Shown: one piece after another, positions 26,401-35,388 of the stretch
How the letters are laid out: each line of letters opens with the position of its first letter
Position numbering within the stretch: the first letter of the stretch is position 1
Source: Ignavibacteria bacterium
GTDB taxonomy: Bacteria; Bacteroidota; Ignavibacteria; UBA10030; SZUA-254
Direction of reading: 5' to 3'
Length of the DNA stretch: 64,000 nt
Assembly (NCBI GenBank): GCA_016178595.1
Contig: JACOSY010000027.1
Coordinates: forward strand, 1-64,000
Notes under the pieces: model-generated
What the model was told of the DNA's origin: nothing
The model's database searches: none
Seen by the model: only the letters and a program-made list of their open reading frames with translations
Made by a program: the position numbers and the translations under genes

Positions 26401-28514
26401 AAAAAACCGGGACCATGACGAAGAATCAGAAAGCTGCGACTACGAGGAAGGCGAGTCGGACAAATGGCAGGGGCGATGCAGTGACCGCGAAGCAATCGGC
26501 GAAATCAGGCCGGCCGCTTTCGAATGAACGCCTGGTCGAGGCCTATCGTATCATGCTGACGTCGCGTCGAACGGACGATAAGATTCTTCTTCTTCTGCGG
26601 CAAGGGAAAGTGTTCTTTCATATCGGTGGATCGGGTCACGAGGCAGCACAAATCGCGACAGCATTCGCGATGAAGCCGGGCTCCGATTGGGCCTACCCCT
26701 ATTACCGCGATCTACCTTTTTCACTTGCATTCGGTTATACCGTCGAAGAAGTTTTTCTTGAAGCGCTCCACCGTGCCGCGGGTCCAAGCAGCAACGGCTT
26801 TGCCATGCCATTCCACTGGGGACACAAGAAATGGCGCATCGTTTCACAGTCGAGTCCAACCGGCACGCAATACCTCGAAGCGGTCGGTACCGCGCTCGGT
26901 GCAGTAAAGGAGGGAGTTGATGAAGTTGTCTACGTCTCATCGGGAGAAGGCTCGACAAGTGAAGGTGAATTTCACGAAGCCGTCAATTGGGCGGCGCGCG
27001 AGAAGCTGCCGGTAATTTTTCTGATCCAGGATAACAAGTACGCGATCTCGGTGACGATCAGTGAGCAGATGGCAGCAAAATCTGTTTATCATCTTACGAG
27101 CGGGTACGAAGGATTGAATCGGTACGAAGTGGACGGATGCGATTTCCTCGCATGCTACGAGACTGCCGTCGATGCCGTTGCGAAGGCTCGTCGAGGTGAA
27201 GGACCAAGCCTGATTCTTGCACATACCGTCCGCCTGCTTCCACATTCTTCTTCCGACGACCAGCGCAAATATCGTTCCGAAGAAGATCTTGCTCGCGATA
27301 GAGGTCGCGATCCGCTTCCACGATTCGAAAAGTATCTTCTTGAGAATAACATTCTCACAGCGACTGAACTAAAGGCGCTCCAGCAAGATGTTCTCGACCG
27401 GATCGACCGCGCAGCAGTCGCTGCTGAGGACGAGCCACAACAAGATCCGGCAACGTTACTGAACTACGTCTACTCGCCCAACATTGTCATTCCGAAGGAT
27501 AGCTTTGTCGAGCCTGCGCACAAAGGCGAGAAGATCGTGTTGGTCGATGCGATCAATCACGCCATGGTCGAAGAGATGGAACGCAATCCGAAGATGCTTA
27601 TCTACGGTGAAGATGTTGCCGGCGATAAAGGCGGCGTGTTCACCGCGACGAAGGGGCTTACGAAAAAATTTGGATGGGAGCGTGTCTTTAACTCGCCGCT
27701 TGCTGAAGCGAGCATTGTCGGGACAGCGCTCGGTTTGGCGGTACGCGGATTCAAACCGTGTGTCGAGATTCAATTCGGCGATTACATCTGGCCCGCGTTC
27801 ATGCAGCTCCGCGATGAAGTAGCGATGCTTCGGTTTCGCTCCAACAACCAATGGTCGTGCCCGATGGTGATTCGTGTTGCCGTTGGCGGATATATTCACG
27901 GAGGATTGTATCACAGCCAGAGCATCGATGGATTCTTCACGCACATTCCCGGCTTGCGTGTCGTGATGCCGTCGAATGCGGCTGATGCGAAAGGCTTGTT
28001 GAAGACGGCGTGTCGTTCAGACGATCCGGTCATCTTCATGGAACATAAAGGATTGTATCGTGCACCCTTTGCTGCGACTCCTGAACCTGATGCAGACTAC
28101 TGCCTGCCATTCGGTCTCGCGAAGACCGTTTGTGAAGGGACGGACATTTCCATTATTACATGGGGGATGATGGTGCAGCGTTCACTCGAAGCTGCACGCA
28201 CACTCGAGGACGAAGGAGTGACTGTCGAAGTGATAGACATTCGGACGCTCAATCCCCTGGATACCGAAGCAATCATGGCGAGTGTTTCCAAAACAGGAAA
28301 GGTTTTGATCGTCCATGAAGATACGCTCACGGGCGGTTTTGGCGGAGAGATCGCAGCAATAATTATGAGCGAAGCCTTCTCACGGCTCGATGCACCGATC
28401 AAGCGCGTCGCTGCAAAAGATGCGCCGGTTCCTTACGGACCGACGCTTGAGAATGCAATGCTGCCGCAGACATCCGATATTTTGACGGCGCTGAAAGAGT
28501 TGACAGCATTCTAA
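26388..28514 (+). CDS. Fused E1 alpha-beta subunit of branched-chain/2-oxoacid dehydrogenase (708 aa)
   Basis: One chain carries both halves of the thiamine-diphosphate E1. The alpha part (~45-360) has HIGGSGHEA, the ThDP site GEGSTSEGEFHEAVNWAA ... QDNKYAIS (GE where GD is usual) and a conserved HSSSDD phosphorylation-loop-like motif. The beta part (~385-708) has GEDVAGDKGGVFTATKGL, EASIVGTALGLA and VHEDTLTGGFGGEIAA. The N-terminal 40 residues are basic and low in complexity. Fused E1 forms are known in Bacteroidota relatives. It most likely acts on branched-chain 2-oxoacids; the split E1 genes follow directly. Confidence 0.9.
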   Translation: MPPVKKTGTMTKNQKAATTRKASRTNGRGDAVTAKQSAKSGRPLSNERLVEAYRIMLTSRRTDDKILLLLRQGKVFFHIGGSGHEAAQIATAFAMKPGSDWAYPYYRDLPFSLAFGYTVEEVFLEALHRAAGPSSNGFAMPFHWGHKKWRIVSQSSPTGTQYLEAVGTALGAVKEGVDEVVYVSSGEGSTSEGEFHEAVNWAAREKLPVIFLIQDNKYAISVTISEQMAAKSVYHLTSGYEGLNRYEVDGCDFLACYETAVDAVAKARRGEGPSLILAHTVRLLPHSSSDDQRKYRSEEDLARDRGRDPLPRFEKYLLENNILTATELKALQQDVLDRIDRAAVAAEDEPQQDPATLLNYVYSPNIVIPKDSFVEPAHKGEKIVLVDAINHAMVEEMERNPKMLIYGEDVAGDKGGVFTATKGLTKKFGWERVFNSPLAEASIVGTALGLAVRGFKPCVEIQFGDYIWPAFMQLRDEVAMLRFRSNNQWSCPMVIRVAVGGYIHGGLYHSQSIDGFFTHIPGLRVVMPSNAADAKGLLKTACRSDDPVIFMEHKGLYRAPFAATPEPDADYCLPFGLAKTVCEGTDISIITWGMMVQRSLEAARTLEDEGVTVEVIDIRTLNPLDTEAIMASVSKTGKVLIVHEDTLTGGFGGEIAAIIMSEAFSRLDAPIKRVAAKDAPVPYGPTLENAMLPQTSDILTALKELTAF

Positions 28515-28524
28515 CAACACCGCA

Positions 28525-28548
28525 GGCGACGTCACGTGACGTCGCCTC
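28525..28548. repeat. 24-bp perfect palindrome between E1 genes
   Basis: Arms AGGCGACGTCAC and GTGACGTCGCCT with no loop, lying in the 50-base gap between the two E1 units. It could be an operator or a processing site. As RNA it lacks a loop and T-run, so a terminator is unlikely. Confidence 0.6.
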
Positions 28549-28564
28549 CGTCGAAAAGACACCG

Positions 28565-29602
28565 ATGCCTTCAACCACCAAGTCCAAACATAAGAAATCA
28601 TCTCCGGCACCGAAGCAGACGGCATTTTCCTCCCTCAATGGTGTGCTGAAGCCGGACGATTACCTGAAGCTGTACCGCTTCATGCTGCTGATGCGCGAGT
28701 TTGAGGAAACTATTCTTAAACTCTATCAGCAAGGGAAGATTGTCGGCGGCGCATATTCGGGGAGAGGAAATGAGGCGACGGCGGTTGGAAGTACTTTTGC
28801 TCTTGAGAAGACCGATTATCTCTTCCCACTGCATCGCGACATTGGCGCGCACTTTGTCAAAGGACAGACTGTTCGCAATATGATGCTGCAGCATCTCGGA
28901 CGTGCCGGCAGTTTGACCAAAGGTCGGGATGGAACGGGACATTACGCCGACCCGAAGCTAAGAATCTACGGGAACATCAGTCATCTCGGTGCGATGGTTC
29001 CGGTTGCGTGCGGTGTAGCACTCGCATCGAAGCTTCGCAAGGAGAAGAATGTCGTCATGACCTACATCGGTGACGGCGGCGCGAGCGTCGGTGAAGTGCA
29101 CGAAGGATTGATGATGGCGTCCACCATGCGCCTGCCGTTTGTTTTGATCATCGAGAACAATCAGTATGCATACTCGACTCCGATTTCAAAACAATTCATC
29201 GTCGAGAAGTTGTCCGACCGGGCAATCGGTTATGGGATTCCGGGAATTACTGTCGATGGAACGGATGTCCTCGAAGTGTACCGCGTCTGCAGGGAAGCCG
29301 TCGAACGAGCGCGGAAGGGAGAAGGACCGACGATCATCGAGTCGGTGACGATGCGAATGGCGGGACATGCCGCGCATGATAACGCATGGTACGTCCCGAA
29401 ACTTCTTCTCGAACAATGGAAGAAGAAAGATCCTATCGGACAATTCGAGAAGCTTTTGATGGATGAAGGAATCCTGACGACACAGAAAAAAGAATCAATG
29501 CTTGCCGAGATGCGATCGGTGCTGGAAGCGGAAGCACAGTACGCGCTCGAACAACCGTATCCGCCAGGAGAACAAGCCTCCGAAGGTGTGTACGCTGAAT
29601 GA
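28565..29602 (+). CDS. pdhA: 2-oxoacid (pyruvate-type) dehydrogenase E1 alpha (345 aa)
   Basis: ThDP-binding alpha subunit of a heterotetrameric E1. Motifs: GGAYSGRGNEATAVG, FPLHRDIGAHFVKG, the ThDP site GDGGASVGEVHEGLMMASTMRLPFVLIIENNQYAYSTP-type segment, and AGHAAHDNAWY. The N-terminal ~25 residues are Lys/Ser/Pro-rich. Pyruvate or branched-chain substrate cannot be told apart with certainty. The partner beta subunit follows 40 bases later. Confidence 0.88.
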   Translation: MPSTTKSKHKKSSPAPKQTAFSSLNGVLKPDDYLKLYRFMLLMREFEETILKLYQQGKIVGGAYSGRGNEATAVGSTFALEKTDYLFPLHRDIGAHFVKGQTVRNMMLQHLGRAGSLTKGRDGTGHYADPKLRIYGNISHLGAMVPVACGVALASKLRKEKNVVMTYIGDGGASVGEVHEGLMMASTMRLPFVLIIENNQYAYSTPISKQFIVEKLSDRAIGYGIPGITVDGTDVLEVYRVCREAVERARKGEGPTIIESVTMRMAGHAAHDNAWYVPKLLLEQWKKKDPIGQFEKLLMDEGILTTQKKESMLAEMRSVLEAEAQYALEQPYPPGEQASEGVYAE

Positions 29603-29642
29603 TGAAGACATCGAATCACGAACCTCAAATCTCGAACCATCA

Positions 29643-30620
29643 ATGCCTAAGATTCTGACCTACATTGAAGCGATCAGCGAAGGTCTACGCGAAGAGATGC
29701 GGCGTGATCCATCTGTCTTTCTGCTTGGCGAAGACATCGGAACGTACGGCGGCGCCTTCAAGGTCACAAAGGGATTCTTCGATGAATTCGGTGAGAATCG
29801 GGTGATCGATACCGTGCTTGCAGAAGCCGCTATCATCGGCGCTGCAACGGGAGCGGCGATTGCAGGGATGCGTCCTGTTGCGGAAATGCAGTTCGCAGAC
29901 TTCGTGACGAACGGCTTCAACCAGATCGTCAACATGACGGCGAAGTATCATTACCGAAATTTTGTTCCAATCCCACTTGTCGTTCGATTGCCATCGGGTG
30001 GTGGAATTCGCGGAGGGCCGTTCCATTCATCGAATCCCGAAGCGTGGTTCGTTCACACTCCGGGTCTCAAAGTCGTAGCGCCATCCACCGCATACGACGC
30101 CAAGGGCTTGATCAAGTCGGCGGTGCGCGATAACAATCCGGTTGTTTACCTCGAACACAAATATCTGTATCGGCACATCAAGGGAGAAGTTCCGGATAAC
30201 GATTACACCGTTCCTATCGGCAAAGCAGACATCAAGCGCGAAGGAAACGATATTTCGGTCATCACCTATCATACGGGCGTGCATTGGGCGCTCGAAGCTG
30301 CGGCAACGTTATCGAACGACGGCATTGAGGTGGAAGTTATCGACCTGCGAACGCTTCTTCCTCTCGACAGAGAAACAATTTTGAATTCCGTGAAGAAGAC
30401 CGGCAAAGTACTCATCGTGCACGAAGCGAGTCTGACGGGTGGCATCGGGGGAGAGATTGCTGCGATCATTTCAGAAAATGCCTTCGAACATCTCGATGCG
30501 CCGATTCGCCGGCTTGCATCGCTCGATACGCTGATCCCATACGCACCGACACTTGAGGATTATTTCTTGCCGAATACACAAAAAGTATCGGATGCACTGA
30601 GAAATTTGGCAAGATACTAG
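29643..30620 (+). CDS. pdhB: 2-oxoacid (pyruvate-type) dehydrogenase E1 beta (325 aa)
   Basis: Beta subunit with YIEAISEGLREEMRRDPSVFLLGEDIGTYGGAFKVTKG, AEAAIIGAATGAAIAGMRPVAEMQF, GGGIRGGPFHSSNPEAWF and VHEASLTGGIGGEIAA, as in PdhB/BkdB proteins. The ATG at 29643 gives the usual length. The open frame extends upstream, but that part overlaps E1 alpha out of frame and is not credible. Confidence 0.9.
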   Translation: MPKILTYIEAISEGLREEMRRDPSVFLLGEDIGTYGGAFKVTKGFFDEFGENRVIDTVLAEAAIIGAATGAAIAGMRPVAEMQFADFVTNGFNQIVNMTAKYHYRNFVPIPLVVRLPSGGGIRGGPFHSSNPEAWFVHTPGLKVVAPSTAYDAKGLIKSAVRDNNPVVYLEHKYLYRHIKGEVPDNDYTVPIGKADIKREGNDISVITYHTGVHWALEAAATLSNDGIEVEVIDLRTLLPLDRETILNSVKKTGKVLIVHEASLTGGIGGEIAAIISENAFEHLDAPIRRLASLDTLIPYAPTLEDYFLPNTQKVSDALRNLARY

Positions 30621-30628
30621 CAAAGCAC

Positions 30629-30752
30629 TAAATTCGAATTTCTAAACCCTACACAAATTCTAATCTCTAAATTCTAAAACGATTATAACAACAATTTTGA
30701 TTTCGAATTTAGGATTTGTTTCGGATTTAGAAATTAGAGTTTAGAATTTAAT
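30629..30752. repeat. AT-rich dispersed repeat region, family A
   Basis: Built of AAATTCGAATTTCTAAA, ATTCTAAAAC and, in opposite sense, TTTCGAATTTAGGATTT and TTTAGAAATTAGAG-like words, so the region is loosely palindromic. It fills most of the gap between E1 beta and E2. Confidence 0.55.
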
Positions 30753-30797
30753 GATAGCACATTAAAAGTTTTCCTCAACAAATTACAAGAGAACGTT

Positions 30798-32162
30798 ATG
30801 TCAAAAGTTGAAGTTGTGATGCCGCAGCTCGGTGAAAGCCTCACCGAGGGAACGATCGTCAAGTGGCACAAGAAGCCGGGCGATAAAGTCAGGAAAGATG
30901 AAACGCTGCTGGAGATCAGCACCGACAAGGTTGACTCCGAAATCCCGTCGCCGGCAAGCGGGGTCGTGACGAAGCTGTTGTTCCCCGAACAGAAGACCGT
31001 TGCCGTTCGCACCGTCATTGCTGAAATCGATACTGATGAAACCGCAGCAGCGTCAGCCGCATCGGCGCCAGCCAAGCCCACAGCCGTAGAAACTGCGCCT
31101 CCGAAAGTCGAACAAAAATCCCCGGTGCAGGAAGTGCGTCCCGTTGCAACTCCTCAGCCATCACTGCAAGCGATGCCCGCTTCCGGACGATTCTACTCTC
31201 CGCTCGTTCTGAACATTACACGAGAGGAAGGAATCTCGATGATGGAACTCGAGCAGATTCCCGGCACGGGAGAAGGGGGACGCGTATCGAAGAAAGACAT
31301 CCTTGCCTATGTCGATGCGAAGAAGAAAGGCATTGCTTTGCCTCAGCGAGCGGCTGCACCGGCGGCAGCTCCCGCAGCGCAGCCTGCAGCGGGACCATCG
31401 GCGCCGCGCATTGAAAGCACGCTCAAGCACGTCGAGAGCGGCGACCTGGTGAAGAAGTATCCCGCGCCACAATACGAAATTCTCCAGATGAGCAATCTCA
31501 TCCAGAAAATGGGCGAGCACATGGTGCGCAGCAAGCAAACGTCTCCGCACGTGTACGAGATACACGAGTGCGATATGACGAAGGTCGATATCGTTCGCCG
31601 GCGGAACCAGGACGGGTTCGAGAAGCGCGAAGGATTCAAGCTTACCTATATGCCGTTCATCTGCGATGCCGTTGTGCAGGCGCTGAAACAATTCCCGCTT
31701 GTCAACTGCCAGATCGATGGCGATAAGATTATCGTGAAGAAGTTCGTGAACCTCGGCATCGCCGTTGCGACGGAGAACGGATTGATCGTTCCGGTCATTA
31801 AGAATGCCGATGAGAAGAATTTTACCGGCCTCGCACGTGCGGTGAACGATCTTGCGACACGCGCCCGGATGAAAAAGCTGGCGCTTCCCGATATCGAAGG
31901 CGGATCGTTTACGATCACCAATTACGGCGGCTTCGGTGCAATGATGGGAACACCCATCATCAACCAGCCGCAGGTTGCCATCATCGGCATCGGCTCGATT
32001 GAAAAGCGGGCGGTTGTTATCAACGATGCGATTGCCATCCGGTCGATTGCGTACTTCACGCTCTCCTTCGATCACCGCATCGTCGACGGTGCGCTTGGCG
32101 GAAGCTTCTTGAGTGCAGTAATTAAGAAGCTTGAAAATGTAGATGAGAACCTGCTTGTGTAA
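30798..32162 (+). CDS. Dihydrolipoamide acyltransferase, E2 (454 aa)
   Basis: Core of the complex. One N-terminal lipoyl domain with the modified Lys44 in ISTDKVDSEIP; an Ala/Pro/Glu-rich linker; a peripheral-subunit-binding domain (FYSPLVLNITREEGISMMELEQIPGTGEGGRVSKKDI); a second Ala/Pro linker; and the trimer-forming catalytic domain with the active-site HRIVDGA near residue 427. The single E2 presumably serves both neighbouring E1 sets. It precedes lipA, which would complete its lipoyl cofactor. Confidence 0.93.
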   Translation: MSKVEVVMPQLGESLTEGTIVKWHKKPGDKVRKDETLLEISTDKVDSEIPSPASGVVTKLLFPEQKTVAVRTVIAEIDTDETAAASAASAPAKPTAVETAPPKVEQKSPVQEVRPVATPQPSLQAMPASGRFYSPLVLNITREEGISMMELEQIPGTGEGGRVSKKDILAYVDAKKKGIALPQRAAAPAAAPAAQPAAGPSAPRIESTLKHVESGDLVKKYPAPQYEILQMSNLIQKMGEHMVRSKQTSPHVYEIHECDMTKVDIVRRRNQDGFEKREGFKLTYMPFICDAVVQALKQFPLVNCQIDGDKIIVKKFVNLGIAVATENGLIVPVIKNADEKNFTGLARAVNDLATRARMKKLALPDIEGGSFTITNYGGFGAMMGTPIINQPQVAIIGIGSIEKRAVVINDAIAIRSIAYFTLSFDHRIVDGALGGSFLSAVIKKLENVDENLLV

Positions 32163-32205
32163 CCACGAAGGCATAAATTTGTGACTTCGTGTCTTTGTGG
32201 TAAGA
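32161..32205. repeat. ACCACGAAG-type short dispersed repeat
   Basis: ACCACGAAGGCATAAA and TGACTTCGTGTCTTTGTGGT are complementary at the ends and form a hairpin in the E2-lipA gap. This word family is common between genes in many genomes. Confidence 0.45.
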
Positions 32206-32218
32206 AGAGAAGACAAAA

Positions 32219-33109
32219 ATGGAATTCGTTATACAAGAGATTGACGTTACGACTTCGGTAACGAAGACGATGCGTCCCCGTCGTCCCGAGTGGCTGAAGG
32301 CGCGGATTCCTTCGGGCGAAAATTATACTCGCCTCAAAGGCATCATCGACACGCACAAGCTGCATACGGTATGCGAGGAAGCGCGCTGTCCGAATATGGG
32401 CGAATGCTGGAATCACGGAACCGCGACGTTCATGATCCTCGGCGACGTCTGCACGCGAAGCTGCGGTTTCTGCGCCGTGAAGACCGGCAAACCGATTGAG
32501 CTCGATGCGGACGAGCCGTATCGCGTTGCCGAAGCGGTGAAACTCATGGGAGTCCGCCATGCCGTTATTACGTCGGTGAACCGCGACGAATTGTACGATG
32601 GCGGTGCGCAGATCTTCGCAGAAACGATCCGGCAGGTACGAGCGCTTAATCCGGATACGAAAGTTGAAGTCCTCATTCCCGACTTTAAGGGAGAAGAATT
32701 CGCTCTCGATATCGTCCTCGATGCTTTTCCCGACGTTCTTAATCATAACACCGAGACAGTTCCTCGACTCTATACTATCGTTCGGCCGCAGGCGAAGTAC
32801 GAGCGCTCATTGGAATTGTTGGATCGAGCGAAGCGCCGCGGTTTTCTCACGAAGACCGGCATGATGCTCGGCATCGGCGAGCGCACGGAAGAAGTCATCG
32901 AAGTCATGCACGATCTCCGGAAAGTCGATTGCGACATTCTTACACTCGGCCAGTATCTCCAGCCGACAAAAGATCACCTGCCTGTCGATCGGTTCGTCCA
33001 TCCTGATGAGTTCAAGATGTTGAAGGAGCTTGGACGTGGAATGGGATTCAGGCACGTCGAGTCCGGGCCCCTCGTGCGAAGCTCGTACCATGCGGAAAGT
33101 CAAACCTGA
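32219..33109 (+). CDS. lipA: Lipoyl synthase (296 aa)
   Basis: Radical-SAM enzyme that inserts two sulfurs into protein-bound octanoate. The auxiliary cluster cysteines are Cys52, Cys57 and Cys63 ([12 protein letters not shown]); the SAM cluster is Cys78, Cys82 and Cys85 (CTRSCGFC). The C-terminal RSSYHA motif, whose Ser ligates the auxiliary cluster, is also present. Last gene of the lpdA cluster, 57 bases after E2. Confidence 0.96.
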   Translation: MEFVIQEIDVTTSVTKTMRPRRPEWLKARIPSGENYTRLKGIIDTHKLHTVCEEARCPNMGECWNHGTATFMILGDVCTRSCGFCAVKTGKPIELDADEPYRVAEAVKLMGVRHAVITSVNRDELYDGGAQIFAETIRQVRALNPDTKVEVLIPDFKGEEFALDIVLDAFPDVLNHNTETVPRLYTIVRPQAKYERSLELLDRAKRRGFLTKTGMMLGIGERTEEVIEVMHDLRKVDCDILTLGQYLQPTKDHLPVDRFVHPDEFKMLKELGRGMGFRHVESGPLVRSSYHAESQT

Positions 33110-33170
33110 TTTCGAAGTCGGATGCGTTCATTACGATCCAGACGCCGCCGACTGCGACATTAAAGCCTTT

Positions 33171-33202
33171 GTCTGAACCGCTGATGACGCTGATGAGTAT
33201 GA
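33171..33202 (+). repeat. Left terminal inverted repeat of the GxxExxY cassette
   Basis: GTCTGAACCGCTGAT ... GTATGA. Its reverse complement reappears at 33389-33411 as TCATACC, TATCAGCGGTTCAGAC, lacking a 9-base insert (GACGCTGATGA-like). Confidence 0.75.
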
Positions 33203-33377
33203 TAAAGAACGAATATAAATACTCTGCGATTACAGAGAAGATTATCGGCTGTATTACCTGGAAGCATATAATCTGGAAATAGGATTATTGCTTAACTTCG
33301 GTGCCAGGAAATTAGAGTTTAAGAGACTTACCAACGAGCGAAAACATGCGGCCAAAGCCATGAGGGAATCATCATGA
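33199..33377 (+). pseudogene. GxxExxY (PDDEXK-like) protein, internally deleted
   Basis: The first frame encodes MIKNEYKYSAITEKIIGC, the usual beginning of GxxExxY proteins. The sequence then drops frame and resumes with LEAYNLEIGLLLNFGARKLEFKRL, their usual C-terminus, ending at 33375-33377. The central part with the nuclease-like core, about 70-80 residues, is gone. Terminal inverted repeats flank both ends, so the cassette arrived or moved as a unit and decayed afterwards. Intact family members are ~125 residues and of unclear role. Confidence 0.75.
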
Positions 33378-33388
33378 ACATCATTCAA

Positions 33389-33411
33389 TCATACCTATCA
33401 GCGGTTCAGAC
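33389..33411 (-). repeat. Right terminal inverted repeat of the GxxExxY cassette
   Basis: Reverse complement of the left end (33171-33202) apart from the 9-base gap; about 22 of 23 bases match. The stretch 33412-33725 beyond it holds no gene I can support. Confidence 0.75.
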
Positions 33412-33728
33412 GAATTGATGAAACTCTAATTCTCTTCGATTGTTGCGATCCCAGCGTCATCGAATGGCCCATCATGCCTCCCCTCGACGCATTTCATTCT
33501 CTTCGTTGGCACTTTTTCCCTTTCCGTAAGACCACCAAGCCATTCCAAAGCCCAATTCTCTCGCTCGAATGTTATCTCCATCATACCGGGAAGACATTTC
33601 TTTCATTCCGGAAGATTCCCAAACGGTTGTTGAAGAATTTAAAATCGTTGCGGAAGAGATTGGGACGGTTCAGGAAGATGCGCGGGCGACCCGGGAAGAA
33701 AATATTTTCCTTCCGGAAGATTTTTTAC

Positions 33729-33756
33729 TTGACAATGAATTCCGAATTTTACTAAT
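33729..33756 (+). promoter_or_regulatory. Promoter before the helical protein gene
   Basis: TTGACA at 33729-33734, 16-bp spacer, ACTAAT at 33751-33756; 145 bases upstream of the gene at 33902. Confidence 0.45.
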
Positions 33757-33901
33757 TTCCAAAGATTCAGACGCACGGGAGGCGTTGCCTTTCACTCAGT
33801 TATCCTTTTAAACGCCTGGCACGCCACGTGAAATGATTCCGGACAATGTGTAAGCAATTACAATTAACGTTCGTATCATTCACAACAAAGGAGAAACGAT
33901 C

Positions 33902-34600
33902 ATGCCAACAACAATCGATGCTGTGTTGGAAGACGCGCGAGTGTTGGACGGAGTTGCGCGTAAACATGCCGCCGATCTTGTGAACGCCGGCGTGACGAGC
34001 GACGAGCTTGCGGGGCTCGAAGCGCTTATTAACACCGCGAGCGAGAAAGACACGCAGCAGAAGCAATCGCAGAATACGACCCACGCAAAGACGCAGGCGC
34101 AAAACGACGCGATGGCGCGCTCGGCGGCGTGCATCCGCAAGCTGCAAACCGCTGCGAAAGCCGTGTTCCTCAAAGACAAGAGCAAGCTGAAGGAATTTCA
34201 TATCGGCGCGAAGCCTCCGGCAACCGTGAAGGCGATGAGCACCGAGCTTGCCTACATGAAAGAGATTGGTGAGAAGTACAAGGTCGAGCTTGCGGCGCGC
34301 GGCATCAAGGATGCGGACATCGCGAGCCTCGATACCTGCGCGAACGATCTCACCACGGCGAACGTGGAACAGGAGAACACACGCCGGCTGCAGGTTACAG
34401 CAACGAACGTGCGCGACAAAGCGATCCGGGACCTCAAGGACGCGATGTACCGGCTCCGCAAGAGCGCCGAGATCCAGTTCGGCAGTAACAGCGACGTGCT
34501 GAACGAATTCCGGACGATCATTGTCCAGCGTGCCGCGAAGAAAACAAACGGCGCGCCGGAGCCAACGCAGCCGGTACCGGCAGGCGACAACAAGAAGTAA
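33902..34600 (+). CDS. Helical protein of unknown function (232 aa)
   Basis: No signal peptide or membrane segment. The sequence is almost all predicted helix, rich in Ala, Lys, Glu and Thr, with a break near 55-70 (QQKQSQNTTHAKTQAQ) and a flexible Pro/Gly tail. Two similar halves are visible: helices around 20-50 and 65-90 resemble those around 115-145 and 155-190 (GVTSDELAGLEALI beside GIKDADIASLDTCA). This suggests an internal duplication. GGAG precedes the ATG, and a promoter and terminator bracket it, so it is a monocistronic gene. Confidence 0.65.
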   Translation: MPTTIDAVLEDARVLDGVARKHAADLVNAGVTSDELAGLEALINTASEKDTQQKQSQNTTHAKTQAQNDAMARSAACIRKLQTAAKAVFLKDKSKLKEFHIGAKPPATVKAMSTELAYMKEIGEKYKVELAARGIKDADIASLDTCANDLTTANVEQENTRRLQVTATNVRDKAIRDLKDAMYRLRKSAEIQFGSNSDVLNEFRTIIVQRAAKKTNGAPEPTQPVPAGDNKK

Positions 34601-34636
34601 TGAACTGAGTCCATTGCGCACGGGGCGCGGGCCACG

Positions 34637-34676
34637 ATGCCCGGGAATCGGCAATTTCTCGGGCATTGTTTTTTAT
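34637..34676 (+). terminator. Terminator after the helical protein gene
   Basis: ATGCCCG at 34637 pairs with CGGGCAT at 34660, followed by TGTTTTTTATTT. Confidence 0.75.
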
Positions 34677-34678
34677 TT

Positions 34679-34777
34679 GTCATTCCCGAATGTCCTACCT
34701 GTCATTCCCAAATGCTCTTATTGGGAATCCAGACTCAGCTTGGATATGGATGCCCACCTAAAGCATGTGGGCAAGAC
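34679..34777. repeat. GTCATTCCC-type hairpin repeat, copy 1
   Basis: Starts GTCATTCCCGAATG, includes ATTCCCAAATGCTCTTATTGGGAAT as an inner hairpin, and ends GTGGGCAAGACAA. One of five copies between 34679 and 35980; the ends are complementary. Confidence 0.75.
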
Positions 34778-34865
34778 AAAGAATAATCCGGTTCCGTTTT
34801 GACATACCGCTGTGAAGAAGTTTCACTTCTGGACACCTTTGCCATTTCCTGCGTGTAATTTGTCT

Positions 34866-34894
34866 GTTACTTTCTTTCCGAGAAAGAAAGTAAC
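34866..34894. repeat. 13-bp stem hairpin GTTACTTTCTTTC
   Basis: GTTACTTTCTTTC pairs perfectly with GAAAGAAAGTAAC around a 3-base loop. It opens a gene-less region that continues to the GIY-YIG gene. Confidence 0.65.
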
Positions 34895-34925
34895 CAAAGA
34901 AATCCTGTTGAAATCGTAACGGCAC

Positions 34926-35028
34926 GAATCAATCCCAACCGCACTGCCTGACAATTTCGGTCCGACGAGTGCAATGCAATTTTGAGATGATCTAAGTTAG
35001 ACCGAAATTGAAACGCTTCGATTGATTC
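34926..35028. repeat. Nested inverted repeat
   Basis: Outer arms GAATCAATC (34926-34934) and GATTGATTC (35020-35028); inner arms CAATTTCGGTC (34952-34962) and GACCGAAATTG (35000-35010), with a 37-base central part. It could be a small mobile remnant. The gap 34601-35388 has no gene. Confidence 0.65.
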
Positions 35029-35123
35029 TTTCCTGCCGCACACAGCTGACGATTTCGATCGGCTCAACTCAAGCATGGGTTCTGTCGAAAGATTACACGG
35101 AAATGCAAATAAAGAAAATCATT

Positions 35124-35222
35124 GTCATTCCCGAATGTCCTACCTGTCATTCCCAAATGCTCTTATTGGGAATCCAGAGTCAGCTAGGATCTGGATACCC
35201 GCTTAAGACGTGCGGGTATGAC
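35124..35222. repeat. GTCATTCCC-type hairpin repeat, copy 2
   Basis: Nearly identical to copy 1 in its first half; ends GTGCGGGTATGACAA. Confidence 0.75.
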
Positions 35223-35235
35223 AATAAGAGTGTTG

Positions 35236-35377
35236 TGTCATTCCCGATCACCTTTATGTGGAATCCACCCACCTGTCATTCCCGAGTGTTCCACCTGTCA
35301 TTCCCAAATGCTCTTATTGGGAATCCAGAGTCAGCTAGGATCTGGATGCCCGCTAAAGACGTGCGGGCATGACAAGG
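35236..35377. repeat. GTCATTCCC-type hairpin repeat, copy 3 (composite)
   Basis: Three GTCATTCCC starts in a row, then one shared 3' half ending GTGCGGGCATGACAA. This suggests nested insertion or duplication. It directly abuts the 3' end of the GIY-YIG gene. Confidence 0.7.
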
Positions 35378-35388
35378 CGAGTGTTTTG

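Noticed and set aside
33474-33811. Lys/Arg/Phe-rich open frames before 33902
   Set aside because: Low-complexity sequence from repeated GGAAGA/TTCC words; two frames overlap, no ribosome site, and a promoter lies inside.
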